The notes under the pieces were generated by a model that worked only from the letters and a program-made list of their open reading frames with translations, was not told the origin of the DNA and searched no databases. The position numbers and the translations under genes were made by a program. This document shows positions 9,489 to 19,012 of a DNA stretch of 64,000 bases, in pieces. The DNA is taken from positions 124,001 through 188,000 of the forward strand of contig CANLNM010000005.1 in assembly GCA_947492475.1 (NCBI GenBank), written 5' to 3'. The DNA comes from an uncultured Paracoccaceae bacterium. GTDB taxonomy: Bacteria; Pseudomonadota; Alphaproteobacteria; Rhodobacterales; Rhodobacteraceae. Each line of letters begins with the position of its first letter. The stretch's first letter is position 1.

Positions 9489-10651
9489 TCTGGTTTCCTT
9501 ACCAATTTGTCAAAGAGCGCCCCAATTCCACCGGGGAAAAACAACGTCACCGCAACAAAGGACAAGCCCAGCAGCACCAGCCACCAATCGGTCCATTGGA
9601 TCGTGTAAAACCCAAGGTTGGTGTCGGGGGCGCCCCCCCCTGTGAACCAGCTGGACAAGAGCGACACCGACGCGGCACCAATCACCGCACCATAAAGCCG
9701 CCCGCGCCCACCAATTGCCACCCAAACGGCCAGATAGATCGACGCAATCGGGGCAATTTCGGTTGGGTTGATGATGCCAGCCTGAGGGTAATACAGCGCC
9801 CCGGCGATTCCGGCGACAATTGCGGACAACGTAAAGACAAAGAGCTTATAACTTTCAACGTGATAGCCCAAAAACCGCACACGTGCTTCGTCGTCGCGAA
9901 TGGCCCGGATCACCGACCCCATTTTGCCAGAGGTCACCCACGCAAACAGGATATATCCCAATCCCAGTGCAACGGCCGACATCCAAAAGAACACGATCGA
10001 AATCGTTGCTTGGGGGGTGGTTTCGAATCCGGGGATGTTTTGCAGTCCTGATAGGCCGTTATTGCCGCGCAGCCCGCTGTCGTTTTGAAACAGGTACAAC
10101 GACAAAGCGAGGGTCATCGCTTGGGTCAGGATGGACAGATAAACGCCCGTGACACGTGAGCGAAACGCCAACCAACCAAACACCAACGCCAGCAATCCGG
10201 GCACCAAAACCACCATCAGCAATTGCAATGGCAGACTGGCGGAAAACGCCCAGATCAGTGGGAAATCCGAACTGCCAACAACACCAAAAATCTGGTTTCC
10301 GATTGCGTCGGTGATTTCGGCCGATGTCGGGGGGATGACGTTAGAGGCAAGGTTTTGCATCACGATGGTTTCGGTGCGCGCATACATCAGCCACATGCCC
10401 ACGGCGTAGCCACCGATCCCAAAAAACGCCACATGGCCAAGGGACAGGATACCGCAATAGCCCCAGACAACGTCCATCGCGATCGCGATCAAACACAGGC
10501 ATAGAGTTTTGCCCAAAGTTTTAACAAACGAGGTCCCAATCAAGCCTGTGCCCGTGGCTTCTGCGAAAATTGTGACACCCAATGCGAACAGACCCAGACA
10601 AGCGAGGAAAATCAGAACCGAGGGGTTTTTGGCGATAAATGTGTTTCTCAT
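9485..10651 (-). CDS. urtC: Urea ABC transporter permease UrtC
   Basis: A 388-residue LivM-like inner-membrane permease with about ten hydrophobic segments. Characteristic stretches include DVVWGYCGILSLGHVAFFGIGGYAVGMWLMY and the conserved cytoplasmic loop GSVIRAIRDDEARVRFLGY, which couples to the ATPase. Length fits the family (about 360-390). It lies 4 bp after the urtB stop and overlaps urtD by 4 bp. Confidence 0.94.
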   Translation of the reverse strand: MRNTFIAKNPSVLIFLACLGLFALGVTIFAEATGTGLIGTSFVKTLGKTLCLCLIAIAMDVVWGYCGILSLGHVAFFGIGGYAVGMWLMYARTETIVMQNLASNVIPPTSAEITDAIGNQIFGVVGSSDFPLIWAFSASLPLQLLMVVLVPGLLALVFGWLAFRSRVTGVYLSILTQAMTLALSLYLFQNDSGLRGNNGLSGLQNIPGFETTPQATISIVFFWMSAVALGLGYILFAWVTSGKMGSVIRAIRDDEARVRFLGYHVESYKLFVFTLSAIVAGIAGALYYPQAGIINPTEIAPIASIYLAVWVAIGGRGRLYGAVIGAASVSLLSSWFTGGGAPDTNLGFYTIQWTDWWLVLLGLSFVAVTLFFPGGIGALFDKLVRKPE

Positions 10652-10655
10652 GGGC

Positions 10656-12614
10656 TCAGTCTCCTGCTGCGCGGCCCTTTAGGGCGACGATGCCTTTGGG
10701 GCGGAATTGGATGAACAGAATGATGAACAAGATCATATAAGTCTGCGCGGCCAAGGTGTTAGACGGGTTGAGCCATTCGATCACCTTTTGCAGGCCACCG
10801 ATCATACCCGCACCTGCCAAGGTGCCCCAGACATTGCCAACCCCGCCAACAACAACGGTCATAAAGCTTTGAACGATGTAATCCGCCCCCATTTCGGACG
10901 TGACTTTGGCGTATAGACCGATGGCCACCCCGGCGATGCCCGCGATGCCGGATCCCAGCCCAAAGGTTAACATGTTGATCCGATCCGGGTTGATCCCCAT
11001 CGATGACGCCATGCGTGGATTTTGGGTGACGGCGCGGACCTCTAGCCCTAAACGGGTGCGTTTTAGGATGAACAGCAACAGCCCCAGAAACAGCAGCGCC
11101 AGCACAAAAATCGCGATCCGAATATAGGATATCTGGATCACATCGTTAAACACCAATGCCCCATCCAGCCAGCCGGGTGATGTCAGGGGACGGGCCTGCG
11201 TGCCAAAGATGTTTTTTGCCAATTGCTGCAATGCGACGGAAATACCAAACGTGGCCAGCAGCGTTTCCAGAGGGCGGTGATACAGATGCCGGATCACCAG
11301 ACGTTCCATGGCAACCCCCGCTGCAAATGTCACAACAAAGGCCAGCGGCAAGGCCACGATCAAACTGGCGGTGTAATTGGGGATGATCTGCTGAACCACG
11401 TAGCCCGTATAGGCGCCCATCATGATGAATTCGCCATGGGCCATATTGATCACGCCCATCACACCAAAAGTGATCGCCAACCCAATCGCAGCCAAGAAAT
11501 AGATCGAAGCAAGCGACAAGCCGTCCAGCGTCAAATCCGCCATTTGGCTGAATTGGACGCGCGTTTCTATTTTGGTCAGGGCTGCGCGGGCCGCATCGGT
11601 GATGGCGGCATTTGGTTCGGTGTAAACGTCGAGAAACACGTGTGTTTCCAATGCCCGTTTCTGATCCTGCGCCGTCACCAATGGCGTGACCAACCCATCA
11701 GCCGCCAGCGCGGAATAGGCCGCGGCACGGGCGTCATCTGTGAACATTTGCGCAACAGGCAGCCCACCAACAAAGCCGCCTTCGATATGCTGGGCCAGCG
11801 TTTGTTTGAGGGTATCTTGTGGGATAAGAGCAGGTGCCAATTCCAGATCGACCAGCAATTGATAGGCTTCGGACTCTGATAATTGATCACCGACGGTTAG
11901 GGTTAGTGCGATATTGGCCCCGTCTGGACGGCTGGTTGCGGCGGTCCGCTCGACCGTTAGGATCTGGTTCAGAACCGCGCGGATATCGACGGAAACATCG
12001 CCAGACAAACCATCAATTGCAGCGATGCGTTCCTCAGGTGTTTCCCCATAACCAGCAGCCAACATATTCGCAAGCCGTTGTTTAATCTTCTTTAATTCAG
12101 CATCTGGTTCATTTTCAATCGCCCCACGCAACGGGGCCAATTGATCGGCCGACATGGTGCGGGCAATGGCATCAACAGCAGCGGTGCGGCGGGCTATATC
12201 AGGGTCGGACAGTTGAAACTGAACCAAAGCCGTACCAATCGCGCGCCGCACACCACCATTGGGTTTGATCTGTGACATCGCGTTTTGTGCTTCGGTGCCA
12301 AGCGTTTGGCCCGTGGAAATATCCGTCAGGGTGAACCCGTCAGCCCCGTCATCGGTGACATAAAAAAACAGCCCATCCGCATCGCGCATATAGACCTGTT
12401 TGCCCTGCCAATTTTCCAGAAAAGTTGCTGTTTCAGGAAAACCCGACGCCACCAAATCATCCAACACAACGCCAACACTGCGCCGTCCGGGGCGTTCGAC
12501 TTCATCGTGGTGGGTTTGCAAAAGCGATTGCAGGTCTTGGGCCTGTGCGCGGTTCGGCTGAAACGACGCCGCAAAAAGACAAGCCAGAGCGATGGCAAAA
12601 ACGAAGCGGATCAT
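10656..12614 (-). CDS. urtB: Urea ABC transporter permease UrtB with long N-terminal extension
   Basis: A 652-residue permease. The LivH-like membrane part covers about residues 355-645 (LASIYFLAAIGLAITFGVMG, INMAHGEFIMMGAY, and the loop EVRAVTQNPRMASSMGI). In front of it is a signal peptide (ending NRAQAQ, near residue 23) and about 330 residues of mostly helical, probably periplasmic sequence. Such an extension is known in many proteobacterial UrtB proteins and its role is unclear. The ATG at 12614 is preferred because it starts the signal peptide; the longer frame to 12707 has no support. It follows urtA after 118 bp that contain a hairpin. Confidence 0.92.
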   Translation of the reverse strand: MIRFVFAIALACLFAASFQPNRAQAQDLQSLLQTHHDEVERPGRRSVGVVLDDLVASGFPETATFLENWQGKQVYMRDADGLFFYVTDDGADGFTLTDISTGQTLGTEAQNAMSQIKPNGGVRRAIGTALVQFQLSDPDIARRTAAVDAIARTMSADQLAPLRGAIENEPDAELKKIKQRLANMLAAGYGETPEERIAAIDGLSGDVSVDIRAVLNQILTVERTAATSRPDGANIALTLTVGDQLSESEAYQLLVDLELAPALIPQDTLKQTLAQHIEGGFVGGLPVAQMFTDDARAAAYSALAADGLVTPLVTAQDQKRALETHVFLDVYTEPNAAITDAARAALTKIETRVQFSQMADLTLDGLSLASIYFLAAIGLAITFGVMGVINMAHGEFIMMGAYTGYVVQQIIPNYTASLIVALPLAFVVTFAAGVAMERLVIRHLYHRPLETLLATFGISVALQQLAKNIFGTQARPLTSPGWLDGALVFNDVIQISYIRIAIFVLALLFLGLLLFILKRTRLGLEVRAVTQNPRMASSMGINPDRINMLTFGLGSGIAGIAGVAIGLYAKVTSEMGADYIVQSFMTVVVGGVGNVWGTLAGAGMIGGLQKVIEWLNPSNTLAAQTYMILFIILFIQFRPKGIVALKGRAAGD

Positions 12615-12687
12615 AGTTGGATTTCCCGTGCGGTCTGAATTTGTGAAATTCGGGCCTGAATGACGACCCCGATTGGGCCGTAGACGT

Positions 12688-12709
12688 GGGTGCGACCAAA
12701 GCCGCACCC
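12688..12709 (-). promoter_or_regulatory. Intercistronic hairpin between urtA and urtB
   Basis: A perfect 7-bp stem GGGTGCG / CGCACCC encloses an 8-base loop, 24 bp after the urtA stop. There is no T-run. Hairpins behind binding-protein genes commonly stabilise the upstream message or thin out transcription, giving more binding protein than permease. That role is inferred here. Confidence 0.5.
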
Positions 12710-12732
12710 GACAAAGTTTAACGAGGTTCGGC

Positions 12733-14016
12733 TTAGTAATTCGACGTCAGCTGAACACAGGTTTCAGTTTCAACATTGTACATGCCGCATTCCAGCCCCT
12801 GCCAATCGGATTTCAAAATCGCCGATTCTGGCAAGAAGTCCGTCCATGCATCACCGGGAACCTCAGCGGTTTGGCTGATGATGTCGAATTGACCGTCTGC
12901 GGTGATTTCACCGATCAGAACCGGTTTGGCCAAGTGGTGGTTTGGCAACATCACTGCGGTCCCGCCTGTCAGGTTCGGAAATTCCTGACCATACATGGCG
13001 GTGCGCACGGCATCGACATCTGTGGTTTGTGCGGCTTCGACCGCGTTCACCCACATGTTGAACCCGATATAATGGGCCTCCATTGGGTCATTGGTGACGC
13101 GATCTGTGCCAGCAAATTCCTGCCATGCGGCGATGAAATCTGTGTTGGCATCTGTTTCAGCGGACATGAAATAGTTCCACGCGGCCAGGTGACCCACCAG
13201 GTTGGATGTGTCCAGACCGGACAGCTCTTCTTCGCCCACGGAAAACGCGACAACCGGGATGTCATCCGCGGAAATACCAGCAGCGGCCAGTTCTTTGTAG
13301 AACCCAATGTTGGCGTCGCCGTTGATTGTGGAAATCACGCCAACCTGTTTGCCATCTTCGCCCAGCGCAACCACATCAGCGACAATCGTCGCCCAATCGG
13401 AATGACCAAATGGGGTGTAGTTCACAAAGATATCTTCGGCGGCAATGCCGTTATCCTGCAGATATTGCTCAAGAATATTGTTGGTTGTGCGCGGGTAAAC
13501 ATAGTCTGTCCCCAGCAAGGCAAACTTCTCAACGCCCAGCTCTTCTAAATAGTAATCCACCGCAGGGATCGCCTGTTGGTTCGGGGCCGCACCGGTGTAA
13601 AACACGTTGCGTGAGCTTTCTTCGCCCTCATATTGCACAGGATAGAACAGCAGGCCGTTCAGCTCTTCGATGACGGGCAGAACGGATTTACGCGACACGG
13701 ATGTCCAGTTGCCAAAAATCACGTCCACATCATGGACGGACAGCAATTCACGGGCTTTTTCAGCAAAAAGTGGCCAATCGGATGCAGGGTCAACAACCAC
13801 CGCTTCGATGTCACAGCCCAGCAGGCCACCGGCCGCGTTTTGCTGTTCAACCAGCATCAGCATCGTGTCCTTTAGGGTGGTTTCAGAAATTGCCATGGTG
13901 CCGGATAGGGAATGTAGAACACCCACTTTGATCGGGTCAGCACAGTCAGCAGAGGCGATACCAGCGAACGCTGTCAGGGCAGCAGCAGCGGTCAGGGTTT
14001 TGGTAGTGCGGATCAT
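12733..14016 (-). CDS. urtA: Urea ABC transporter substrate-binding protein UrtA
   Basis: A 427-residue periplasmic binding protein that delivers urea to UrtBC. The signal peptide is MIRTTKTLTAAAALTAFAGIASA (written MIRTTKTLTAAAALTAFAG then IASA), followed by the mature start DCADPIKVGVLHSLSGTMA. Family stretches include GNWTSVSRKSVLPVIEE, LLFYPVQYEGEE and GTDYVYPRTTNNI. The ATG at 14016 lies behind GGGAGAGAAAAA, a strong ribosome binding site, so the longer frame to 14199 is rejected. It is the first gene of urtABCDE. Confidence 0.95.
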   Translation of the reverse strand: MIRTTKTLTAAAALTAFAGIASADCADPIKVGVLHSLSGTMAISETTLKDTMLMLVEQQNAAGGLLGCDIEAVVVDPASDWPLFAEKARELLSVHDVDVIFGNWTSVSRKSVLPVIEELNGLLFYPVQYEGEESSRNVFYTGAAPNQQAIPAVDYYLEELGVEKFALLGTDYVYPRTTNNILEQYLQDNGIAAEDIFVNYTPFGHSDWATIVADVVALGEDGKQVGVISTINGDANIGFYKELAAAGISADDIPVVAFSVGEEELSGLDTSNLVGHLAAWNYFMSAETDANTDFIAAWQEFAGTDRVTNDPMEAHYIGFNMWVNAVEAAQTTDVDAVRTAMYGQEFPNLTGGTAVMLPNHHLAKPVLIGEITADGQFDIISQTAEVPGDAWTDFLPESAILKSDWQGLECGMYNVETETCVQLTSNY

Positions 14017-14369
14017 TTTTTCTCTCCCGCGGGGCGGCCTCATTGCGTTGCGACACACAAGAGAATAGCACTGTCCCCGCAACTTCAGTTGCACATCGTG
14101 TGGCGGCCGGATCGAGGTCCAATTCGTTTGGCCGTCACACACCCCGCATTGGATCAGGTTCCAAACGTGGGCAGCCATAGCCAAGCTGCATCGCAGCAAG
14201 TGATCAATTCCTAGGCGGTTTTTCCGATGGAATTTGGGGCATATGTTGAAAAAACGCGCAGATTCCGGCTGATCCGCCCATTAAATGGGCAGGTCAAAAG
14301 GGACTTGTTAACCAAACCGCCTAATTTCCACTCACCCAGAGGGTGTATGCCTATGTTGGAATCGGTGCG
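14017..14369. other. Upstream region of the urt operon (353 bp, no gene)
   Basis: This gap separates the AbrB-type gene from urtA, both on the minus strand, and should hold the urt promoter. It contains a small inverted repeat GCAAC-ttca-GTTGC at 14079-14092, about 65 bp from the urtA start, and a hairpin GCCCAT-taa-ATGGGC at 14276-14290 that may end the AbrB-type transcript. I could not fit an NtrC or sigma-54 consensus with confidence. Confidence 0.4.
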
Positions 14370-15407
14370 CTATTTTTGGGGTTTGTGAAACATCTGCAGA
14401 AATACCGGCGCGCCCACCACCACCAATGCGATCCGCAAAACGTGATGCAACACCACATAGGTCAAATCGGCACCGGCGATAATGGCCAGCACCACCATTT
14501 CCCCCTGCCCGCCCGGCAGGAACGCTAAAAACGCATCCAGCACGGGGCTCAGCGACATCGCAACAGCAGCTGCGATAAACACGGCGCTGACCCCGGCCAA
14601 CAAACCGGCATTTAAAACGCCAGCAACCACAACGCGCTGCAATTCGGACCAGGTGACGCCCATATATTTCGCCCCCACACCGATGCCGATCACAAATTGG
14701 CTGGCCCAGATCATTTCCGCAGGAGGGCGCTGTGTGATGATCCCGGAAATCGACAAAGCGGCGGTCAGGATCATGGGGCCGATGATCGACGCGCCCAGAA
14801 TGTTCAGCCGGTTCGCCCCCCACCAGCCGACCAGCCCGGCAAAAACCATCAATGCGATCTGCAAAGGTGGCGTTTCAATCCCCGGCATGCCCGGCGGTGC
14901 GGTCAAATCCACGTCCCACCACTGGTTCAGCACCAATGGCGCGATACTGACGATGCACAGGACGCGGGTCGCGTGGATCAAGGATAAGACACGCAAATTG
15001 GCCCCTGCGGCTTCTCCGAAAACGATCAGATCCTGCAAACCGCCGGGCATCGCACAATAATAGCTGGTGACCGGGTCAAACCGAAATAGCCGTCTCAACA
15101 ATGGGTAGGATGTGACTGCTGTGGCCAGAATGAACACTGGCACCGTCAATAATGACAACGCCATTCCCGGCAAAGCCTGCACCACGTCAGGTGTGATTGA
15201 CGATCCCGCCGCCACCCCCAGAATGGTGCGAAACGCGAAACCAAGCTTGCCGAAATCTTGCATTTTGGCGCCGCCCAGTGCGGCCAACAGACAGAAAAAC
15301 ATCGGCCCCAACAAAAACGGCAGCGGTAAGCCAAGCGCCCAGAACGCGATCACGCCAATGGCGCCAATCCCAATCGTCGTGGCGCGTTTTGTATTTGCTG
15401 ACATCAT
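14370..15407 (-). CDS. AbrB-family membrane protein (AbrB/ammonia-monooxygenase-regulator-like)
   Basis: A 345-residue integral membrane protein with two similar halves of about five hydrophobic segments each. The first half has PLPFLLGPMF and the second has the equivalent LGASIIGPMILTAAL, the repeat pattern of the AbrB (PF05145) family. Members are annotated as putative ammonia monooxygenase or AbrB-like, but this is a naming artefact; transport is more likely and the substrate is unknown. The start is one of two adjacent ATGs (15407 or 15404), with GGATCACC upstream. The urt operon is downstream, but a 353-bp gap argues against co-transcription. Confidence 0.75.
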   Translation of the reverse strand: MMSANTKRATTIGIGAIGVIAFWALGLPLPFLLGPMFFCLLAALGGAKMQDFGKLGFAFRTILGVAAGSSITPDVVQALPGMALSLLTVPVFILATAVTSYPLLRRLFRFDPVTSYYCAMPGGLQDLIVFGEAAGANLRVLSLIHATRVLCIVSIAPLVLNQWWDVDLTAPPGMPGIETPPLQIALMVFAGLVGWWGANRLNILGASIIGPMILTAALSISGIITQRPPAEMIWASQFVIGIGVGAKYMGVTWSELQRVVVAGVLNAGLLAGVSAVFIAAAVAMSLSPVLDAFLAFLPGGQGEMVVLAIIAGADLTYVVLHHVLRIALVVVGAPVFLQMFHKPQK

Positions 15408-15521
15408 AAGGTGATCCAAAACCAAAGGCACGCGACGCAATCAACGGTCAAATGTGGTGTAAGAAACAAAGCGTGCGTAAATGTATACCACGGCATACCA
15501 TCGCATACATTTCAGAAACAT

Positions 15522-16034
15522 TCAAGGCCGCGGCAGATGTGATTTCAACGCGCGCAGAAAATTTCGGATCTGACTGGGCAGCGGGCCTTGGGTATAGGTT
15601 TGCAATGCCGACAGGGTCCACCCTTTGTCCGGAATGATCTGCGCCATCAAATCCTGACGCTGTTTATGGACGTGATCCGGCAATGGCAGATCGGCTGCGG
15701 CAAATAACATGGCCGCGGCTTCGTGGGCTTTTTGCAGATCGCGCAAGGCCGCGGTCATTTTCGGCAGCAACGCCGGATCATCCCGCCAGTCCAAACCGGG
15801 AAACAAGTCCTGCACCACGCGCTGACCGGCCCCATGACAATCATAGCTCAGACAACCCGAAAACCCCTGTTCCACCCGTGTGTTGTGGATCGAACAACCG
15901 TGATTTTGCAAATGAGGACAGGCTGTATCAACCGGTTTTGCAATCGCAAACCTATCGGGGTCATCAAACGAATAGGCCGCGCAACACAGGCCCTGACATT
16001 GGCTGCAATCGGTTTTCAACGCGGTTTCGATCAT
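15522..16034 (-). CDS. Cysteine-cluster protein of unknown function
   Basis: A 170-residue soluble protein. The N-terminus has CSQCQGLCC, then further cysteines in ACPHL, HGCSIHN, SGCLSYDCHG. The arrangement (CxxCxxxCC, then spaced single Cys residues) resembles zinc- or iron-binding cysteine-cluster proteins of the YkgJ/YcgN kind, but I cannot place it in a named family. The C-terminal half is helical and lacks cysteines. The ATG at 16034 follows a G-rich stretch; the frame is open to 16127, but the extra residues look unlike protein. It lies between the AbrB-type gene and a tRNA on the same strand. Confidence 0.65.
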   Translation of the reverse strand: MIETALKTDCSQCQGLCCAAYSFDDPDRFAIAKPVDTACPHLQNHGCSIHNTRVEQGFSGCLSYDCHGAGQRVVQDLFPGLDWRDDPALLPKMTAALRDLQKAHEAAAMLFAAADLPLPDHVHKQRQDLMAQIIPDKGWTLSALQTYTQGPLPSQIRNFLRALKSHLPRP

Positions 16035-16138
16035 GCCCCCCCCGTTTGCTGATGAATTGACGAATATCAGACCTGCGGCAATGTTAGGAAAAACGCGCCC
16101 AAAGGTCGAGGCAATCTGGGTTTCCAAAAGGGGGGAAG

Positions 16139-16215
16139 TGGTGGCGGTACAGGGACTTGAACCCCGGACACGCGGATTATGATTCCGCTGCTCTAACCAA
16201 CTGAGCTATACCGCC
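16139..16215 (-). tRNA. tRNA with CAT anticodon, probably elongator tRNA-Met
   Basis: Read on the minus strand, the acceptor arms GGCGGTA and TACCGCC pair fully, followed by discriminator A and an encoded CCA. The D-arm (AGCTCAGTTGGTTAGAGC), the anticodon stem GCGGA/TCCGC with loop ATCATAA, and the T-arm GGGGTTCAAGTCCC are all present. The anticodon is CAT. It is not the initiator type because position 1-72 is paired. The sequence looks like alphaproteobacterial elongator tRNA-Met; the lysidine-modified tRNA-Ile2 is the alternative. Confidence 0.93.
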
Positions 16216-16404
16216 AGACCAGCGCCGAATTAAGGCTAAGTCCGATGGGCGTCAATAGGGAAAACACAACAAATGTATCCCAAGTCGCGTTCGCGTGCTG
16301 CAGGACCCTACATATTTCATAAATGATAAACGGATTTCATGAAACAAACTGGACCAACCTGCATTCTCAGCCCATGATAGACTCTTATTGTGTACGGATA
16401 TTTC

Positions 16405-17823
16405 ATGCCCCTGCTTACACGCCTGACTGATGCGATTGGTGCGTCTTTTGTTTTAACTGGGTCAGATATGGCGCCCTGGATCCACGATTGGACCAAAACC
16501 TATTCTGGCACCCCGATCGCCGTTTTGCGTCCCGCAAATACCCAAGACGTCGTCGCCATCATGAAAATCGCCCACGACACCGGAACAGGGGTCGTTCCCG
16601 TGTCTGGCAATACCAGCGTCACGGGCAGCGCGGTCTGTGACAACAAGCTGGCCCTGTCATTGGATCGGATGAACGCAGTTCGCGAAATCCGCCCAGAGGG
16701 TCGCGTTGCAATCGTTGAGGCTGGGGTCATTTTGCAGAACTTGCATGACGCAACCGCTGAACAGGACCTGATTTTCCCGATGAGCTTTGGCGCCAAAGGG
16801 TCTGCGCGGATTGGCGGGATGTTGTCCACCAATGCTGGTGGTTCAAACGTATTGCGATACGGCAATATGCGCGATCTGTGTCTGGGCCTAGAGGTGGTTC
16901 TGGCCGATGGGCGCGTCATGGATTTGATGAGCGCGCTTCACAAAAACAATTCCGGCTATGATTTGCGACATCTGATGATCGGAGCAGAGGGCACATTAGG
17001 CGTGATCACGGCGGCAGTGCTGAAACTTGCGCCGAAACCTCGGGCTTATGCCACCGCCATGCTGGCCCTGCCCGCATTGGACGATGCGCTGGGGCTGTTA
17101 AATCGGTTGCAGGATATGTCAGGCGGCGCGGTTGAGGCGTTTGAATTCATGCCCCGCGCCCATATGGACGGGCATTTGCGGTTGATCGACGGGGCCCGCC
17201 CCGCCTTTGATCAAAGTTATGACATCAACATTATGGTTGAATTGGCCGCAACGTCGCCCGCGGATGCCACGCCAGGGCCAGATGGCAGTCTGCCGATAGT
17301 CACATTGCTGGAAAATGCGCTGGTCCCCATGTTAGAGGATGGCACGTTGCTGGACGCGGTTGTCGCCCAATCCGAAGCCCAGCGCCGCGAAATGTGGGAA
17401 CGTCGCGAAGCATCGGCGGAAATTACATTTCATAATCCGGTGATTGTGGATACCGACATTGCCCTGCCACTGGATCAGATCGCCCCGTTTTTTGACCGTA
17501 TCCAATCGCGGTTGGCCGAATTGGATGCCCGTGCTACCGATATCTGCGTGGCCCATCTGGGCGATGGCAACGTGCATTACAACGTCTATCCGTCGCGGGA
17601 TGATCCCGCTCTTAAATCGCAGATCAAAATCGCAATCGAAGACATTGTTCAGGATTTGGGCGGCTCTTTTTCGGCCGAACATGGCGTCGGCCTGTCAAAG
17701 CTGTCTTCGATGGCCCGATACAAAGATCCCGTCGCCCTAGACGTGATGCGATCCCTTAAGGCCGCTCTTGATCCAAAGGGAATTTTGAACCCTGGCAAGG
17801 TGTTACCCCCCAAAAATGTTTAA
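16405..17823 (+). CDS. FAD-linked oxidase of the GlcD/D-lactate dehydrogenase type
   Basis: A 472-residue flavoprotein with an N-terminal FAD-binding domain of the PCMH/VAO fold (VVPVSGNTSVTGSAV, and GGMLSTNAGGSNVLRYGNMRD around residues 135-160) and a C-terminal FAD_oxidase_C domain (ICVAHLGDGNVHYNVYPS and FSAEHGVGLSK). It should oxidise a D-2-hydroxyacid such as D-lactate, glycolate or D-2-hydroxyglutarate; the substrate cannot be told. The ATG at 16405 follows CGGAT; a GTG at 16390 is in frame. The stop overlaps the next gene by 8 bp, so the two are probably co-translated. Confidence 0.88.
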   Translation: MPLLTRLTDAIGASFVLTGSDMAPWIHDWTKTYSGTPIAVLRPANTQDVVAIMKIAHDTGTGVVPVSGNTSVTGSAVCDNKLALSLDRMNAVREIRPEGRVAIVEAGVILQNLHDATAEQDLIFPMSFGAKGSARIGGMLSTNAGGSNVLRYGNMRDLCLGLEVVLADGRVMDLMSALHKNNSGYDLRHLMIGAEGTLGVITAAVLKLAPKPRAYATAMLALPALDDALGLLNRLQDMSGGAVEAFEFMPRAHMDGHLRLIDGARPAFDQSYDINIMVELAATSPADATPGPDGSLPIVTLLENALVPMLEDGTLLDAVVAQSEAQRREMWERREASAEITFHNPVIVDTDIALPLDQIAPFFDRIQSRLAELDARATDICVAHLGDGNVHYNVYPSRDDPALKSQIKIAIEDIVQDLGGSFSAEHGVGLSKLSSMARYKDPVALDVMRSLKAALDPKGILNPGKVLPPKNV

Positions 17824-19012
17824 AACTCTGACCCTGCTGTGGGGGGACCCGGCCCTGCGAATTGCATCTGCTGCGGTATTTTTATTTGGCTGCCTTGTGG
17901 CGTCGATTGCGCCGTTCATGTCTGTGCTGGCCATTGAACGTTTCGGCCTGTCGGATGCTGGATATGGCGCGTTGCTGTTGGTTTCGTCGGTGGTCGCGGT
18001 ATTGGGATCAATCGGGATCGGTATCCTCACGGATCAAACCGCAGCCCGCCGCAAAATCATCCAATTCACCATCGGATTGGCGTTGTTTGGCAATATTTTG
18101 GTATGGTGTTGGCCGTCAAAGGGGACGTTCATCGCCGCCCATGGGTTTATCATTCCTCTGGCCAGCACGTTGTTTGGACAGGTGTTTGTGCTGGCGCGTC
18201 TGGCGTCGCAACGGTTTGAACCTGCCCACCGGGACGGGATTTTATCGGCCGTGCGGGCGCTGTTTGCGGTGCCTTTTGTGGTGATCCTGCCGCTCTGGGC
18301 TGTGGCGTTGCGACAGGGAATCGATCTGCTGCATGTGTATTTTGTGATCATTCTATGCTGTCTGGCGATGCTGCTGTTATTCCTGTTTTTCTGGCCAGAT
18401 GGCGCAGGCTGGAACGAAGGCAAATCAGGTCAGGGCTTTGGTGCCTCGCTGGGCGAAGTGGTGAACCCAAAGGTTTTGACCCGGCTGGCGGCCACTGGTG
18501 CAATCAACGCAGGTTCGATCATGTATATGATTGTGCTGGGTCTTTCCTTTGAACAATTGCCCAATCGCGATCTAGGGGACGTGGCGCTGTTTGCCGGTAT
18601 TGTCGCCGGATTAGAGGTGCCGGTGATGCTGTCGATGGGTCTGATATTGCGTCATATCACCCGGTTGCAGGCGATAATGTTGGGGGCAGCGATACATGGC
18701 GGGTTCATGATCAGTTTCCCATTTGTCGCCGCCAGCCCCAGCGTTTGGATCATGACCATCCCTTTGGCGCTGGGCCATGGGATCATCCTGACCCTGCCCT
18801 TGGCCTATTTACAGGACTTGATGGGCGCGCGCGCCGGTGCGGGTGGGGCGCTAATATCCCTGCAAAAAGTCGCTGCCGATGGCATCAGCGCCGCGCTTTT
18901 TGCAGCTGCAACTTGGCTGGCTGGATACGGTTTGGCCGCCGCATTGGCCGGGGGGGCGACAATTTTGGGCGCGCTCAGCCTGATTTGGCTGGATGCAAAA
19001 CAATCCCGTTAG
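17816..19012 (+). CDS. Major facilitator superfamily transporter
   Basis: A 398-residue inner-membrane protein with about twelve hydrophobic segments. The loop between segments two and three has GIGILTDQTAARRKIIQ, the MFS motif-A region (G-x-L-T-D-x-x-x-x-R). The overall shape recalls sugar-efflux or YcaD-like MFS carriers, but the substrate is unknown. It overlaps the FAD-oxidase gene by 8 bp, so it may import the oxidase substrate or export a related acid. Its stop overlaps the hemC stop by about 4 bp in convergent orientation. Confidence 0.82.
   Translation: MFKTLTLLWGDPALRIASAAVFLFGCLVASIAPFMSVLAIERFGLSDAGYGALLLVSSVVAVLGSIGIGILTDQTAARRKIIQFTIGLALFGNILVWCWPSKGTFIAAHGFIIPLASTLFGQVFVLARLASQRFEPAHRDGILSAVRALFAVPFVVILPLWAVALRQGIDLLHVYFVIILCCLAMLLLFLFFWPDGAGWNEGKSGQGFGASLGEVVNPKVLTRLAATGAINAGSIMYMIVLGLSFEQLPNRDLGDVALFAGIVAGLEVPVMLSMGLILRHITRLQAIMLGAAIHGGFMISFPFVAASPSVWIMTIPLALGHGIILTLPLAYLQDLMGARAGAGGALISLQKVAADGISAALFAAATWLAGYGLAAALAGGATILGALSLIWLDAKQSR

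Noticed and set aside
12673-13548. 291-codon open frame opposite urtA
   Set aside because: Antisense to urtA, which has full family match, signal peptide and start site.
16139-16215. tRNA-Ile2 (lysidine type) reading of the CAT anticodon
   Set aside because: The acceptor and anticodon stems look more like alphaproteobacterial elongator tRNA-Met; the choice remains a judgement.
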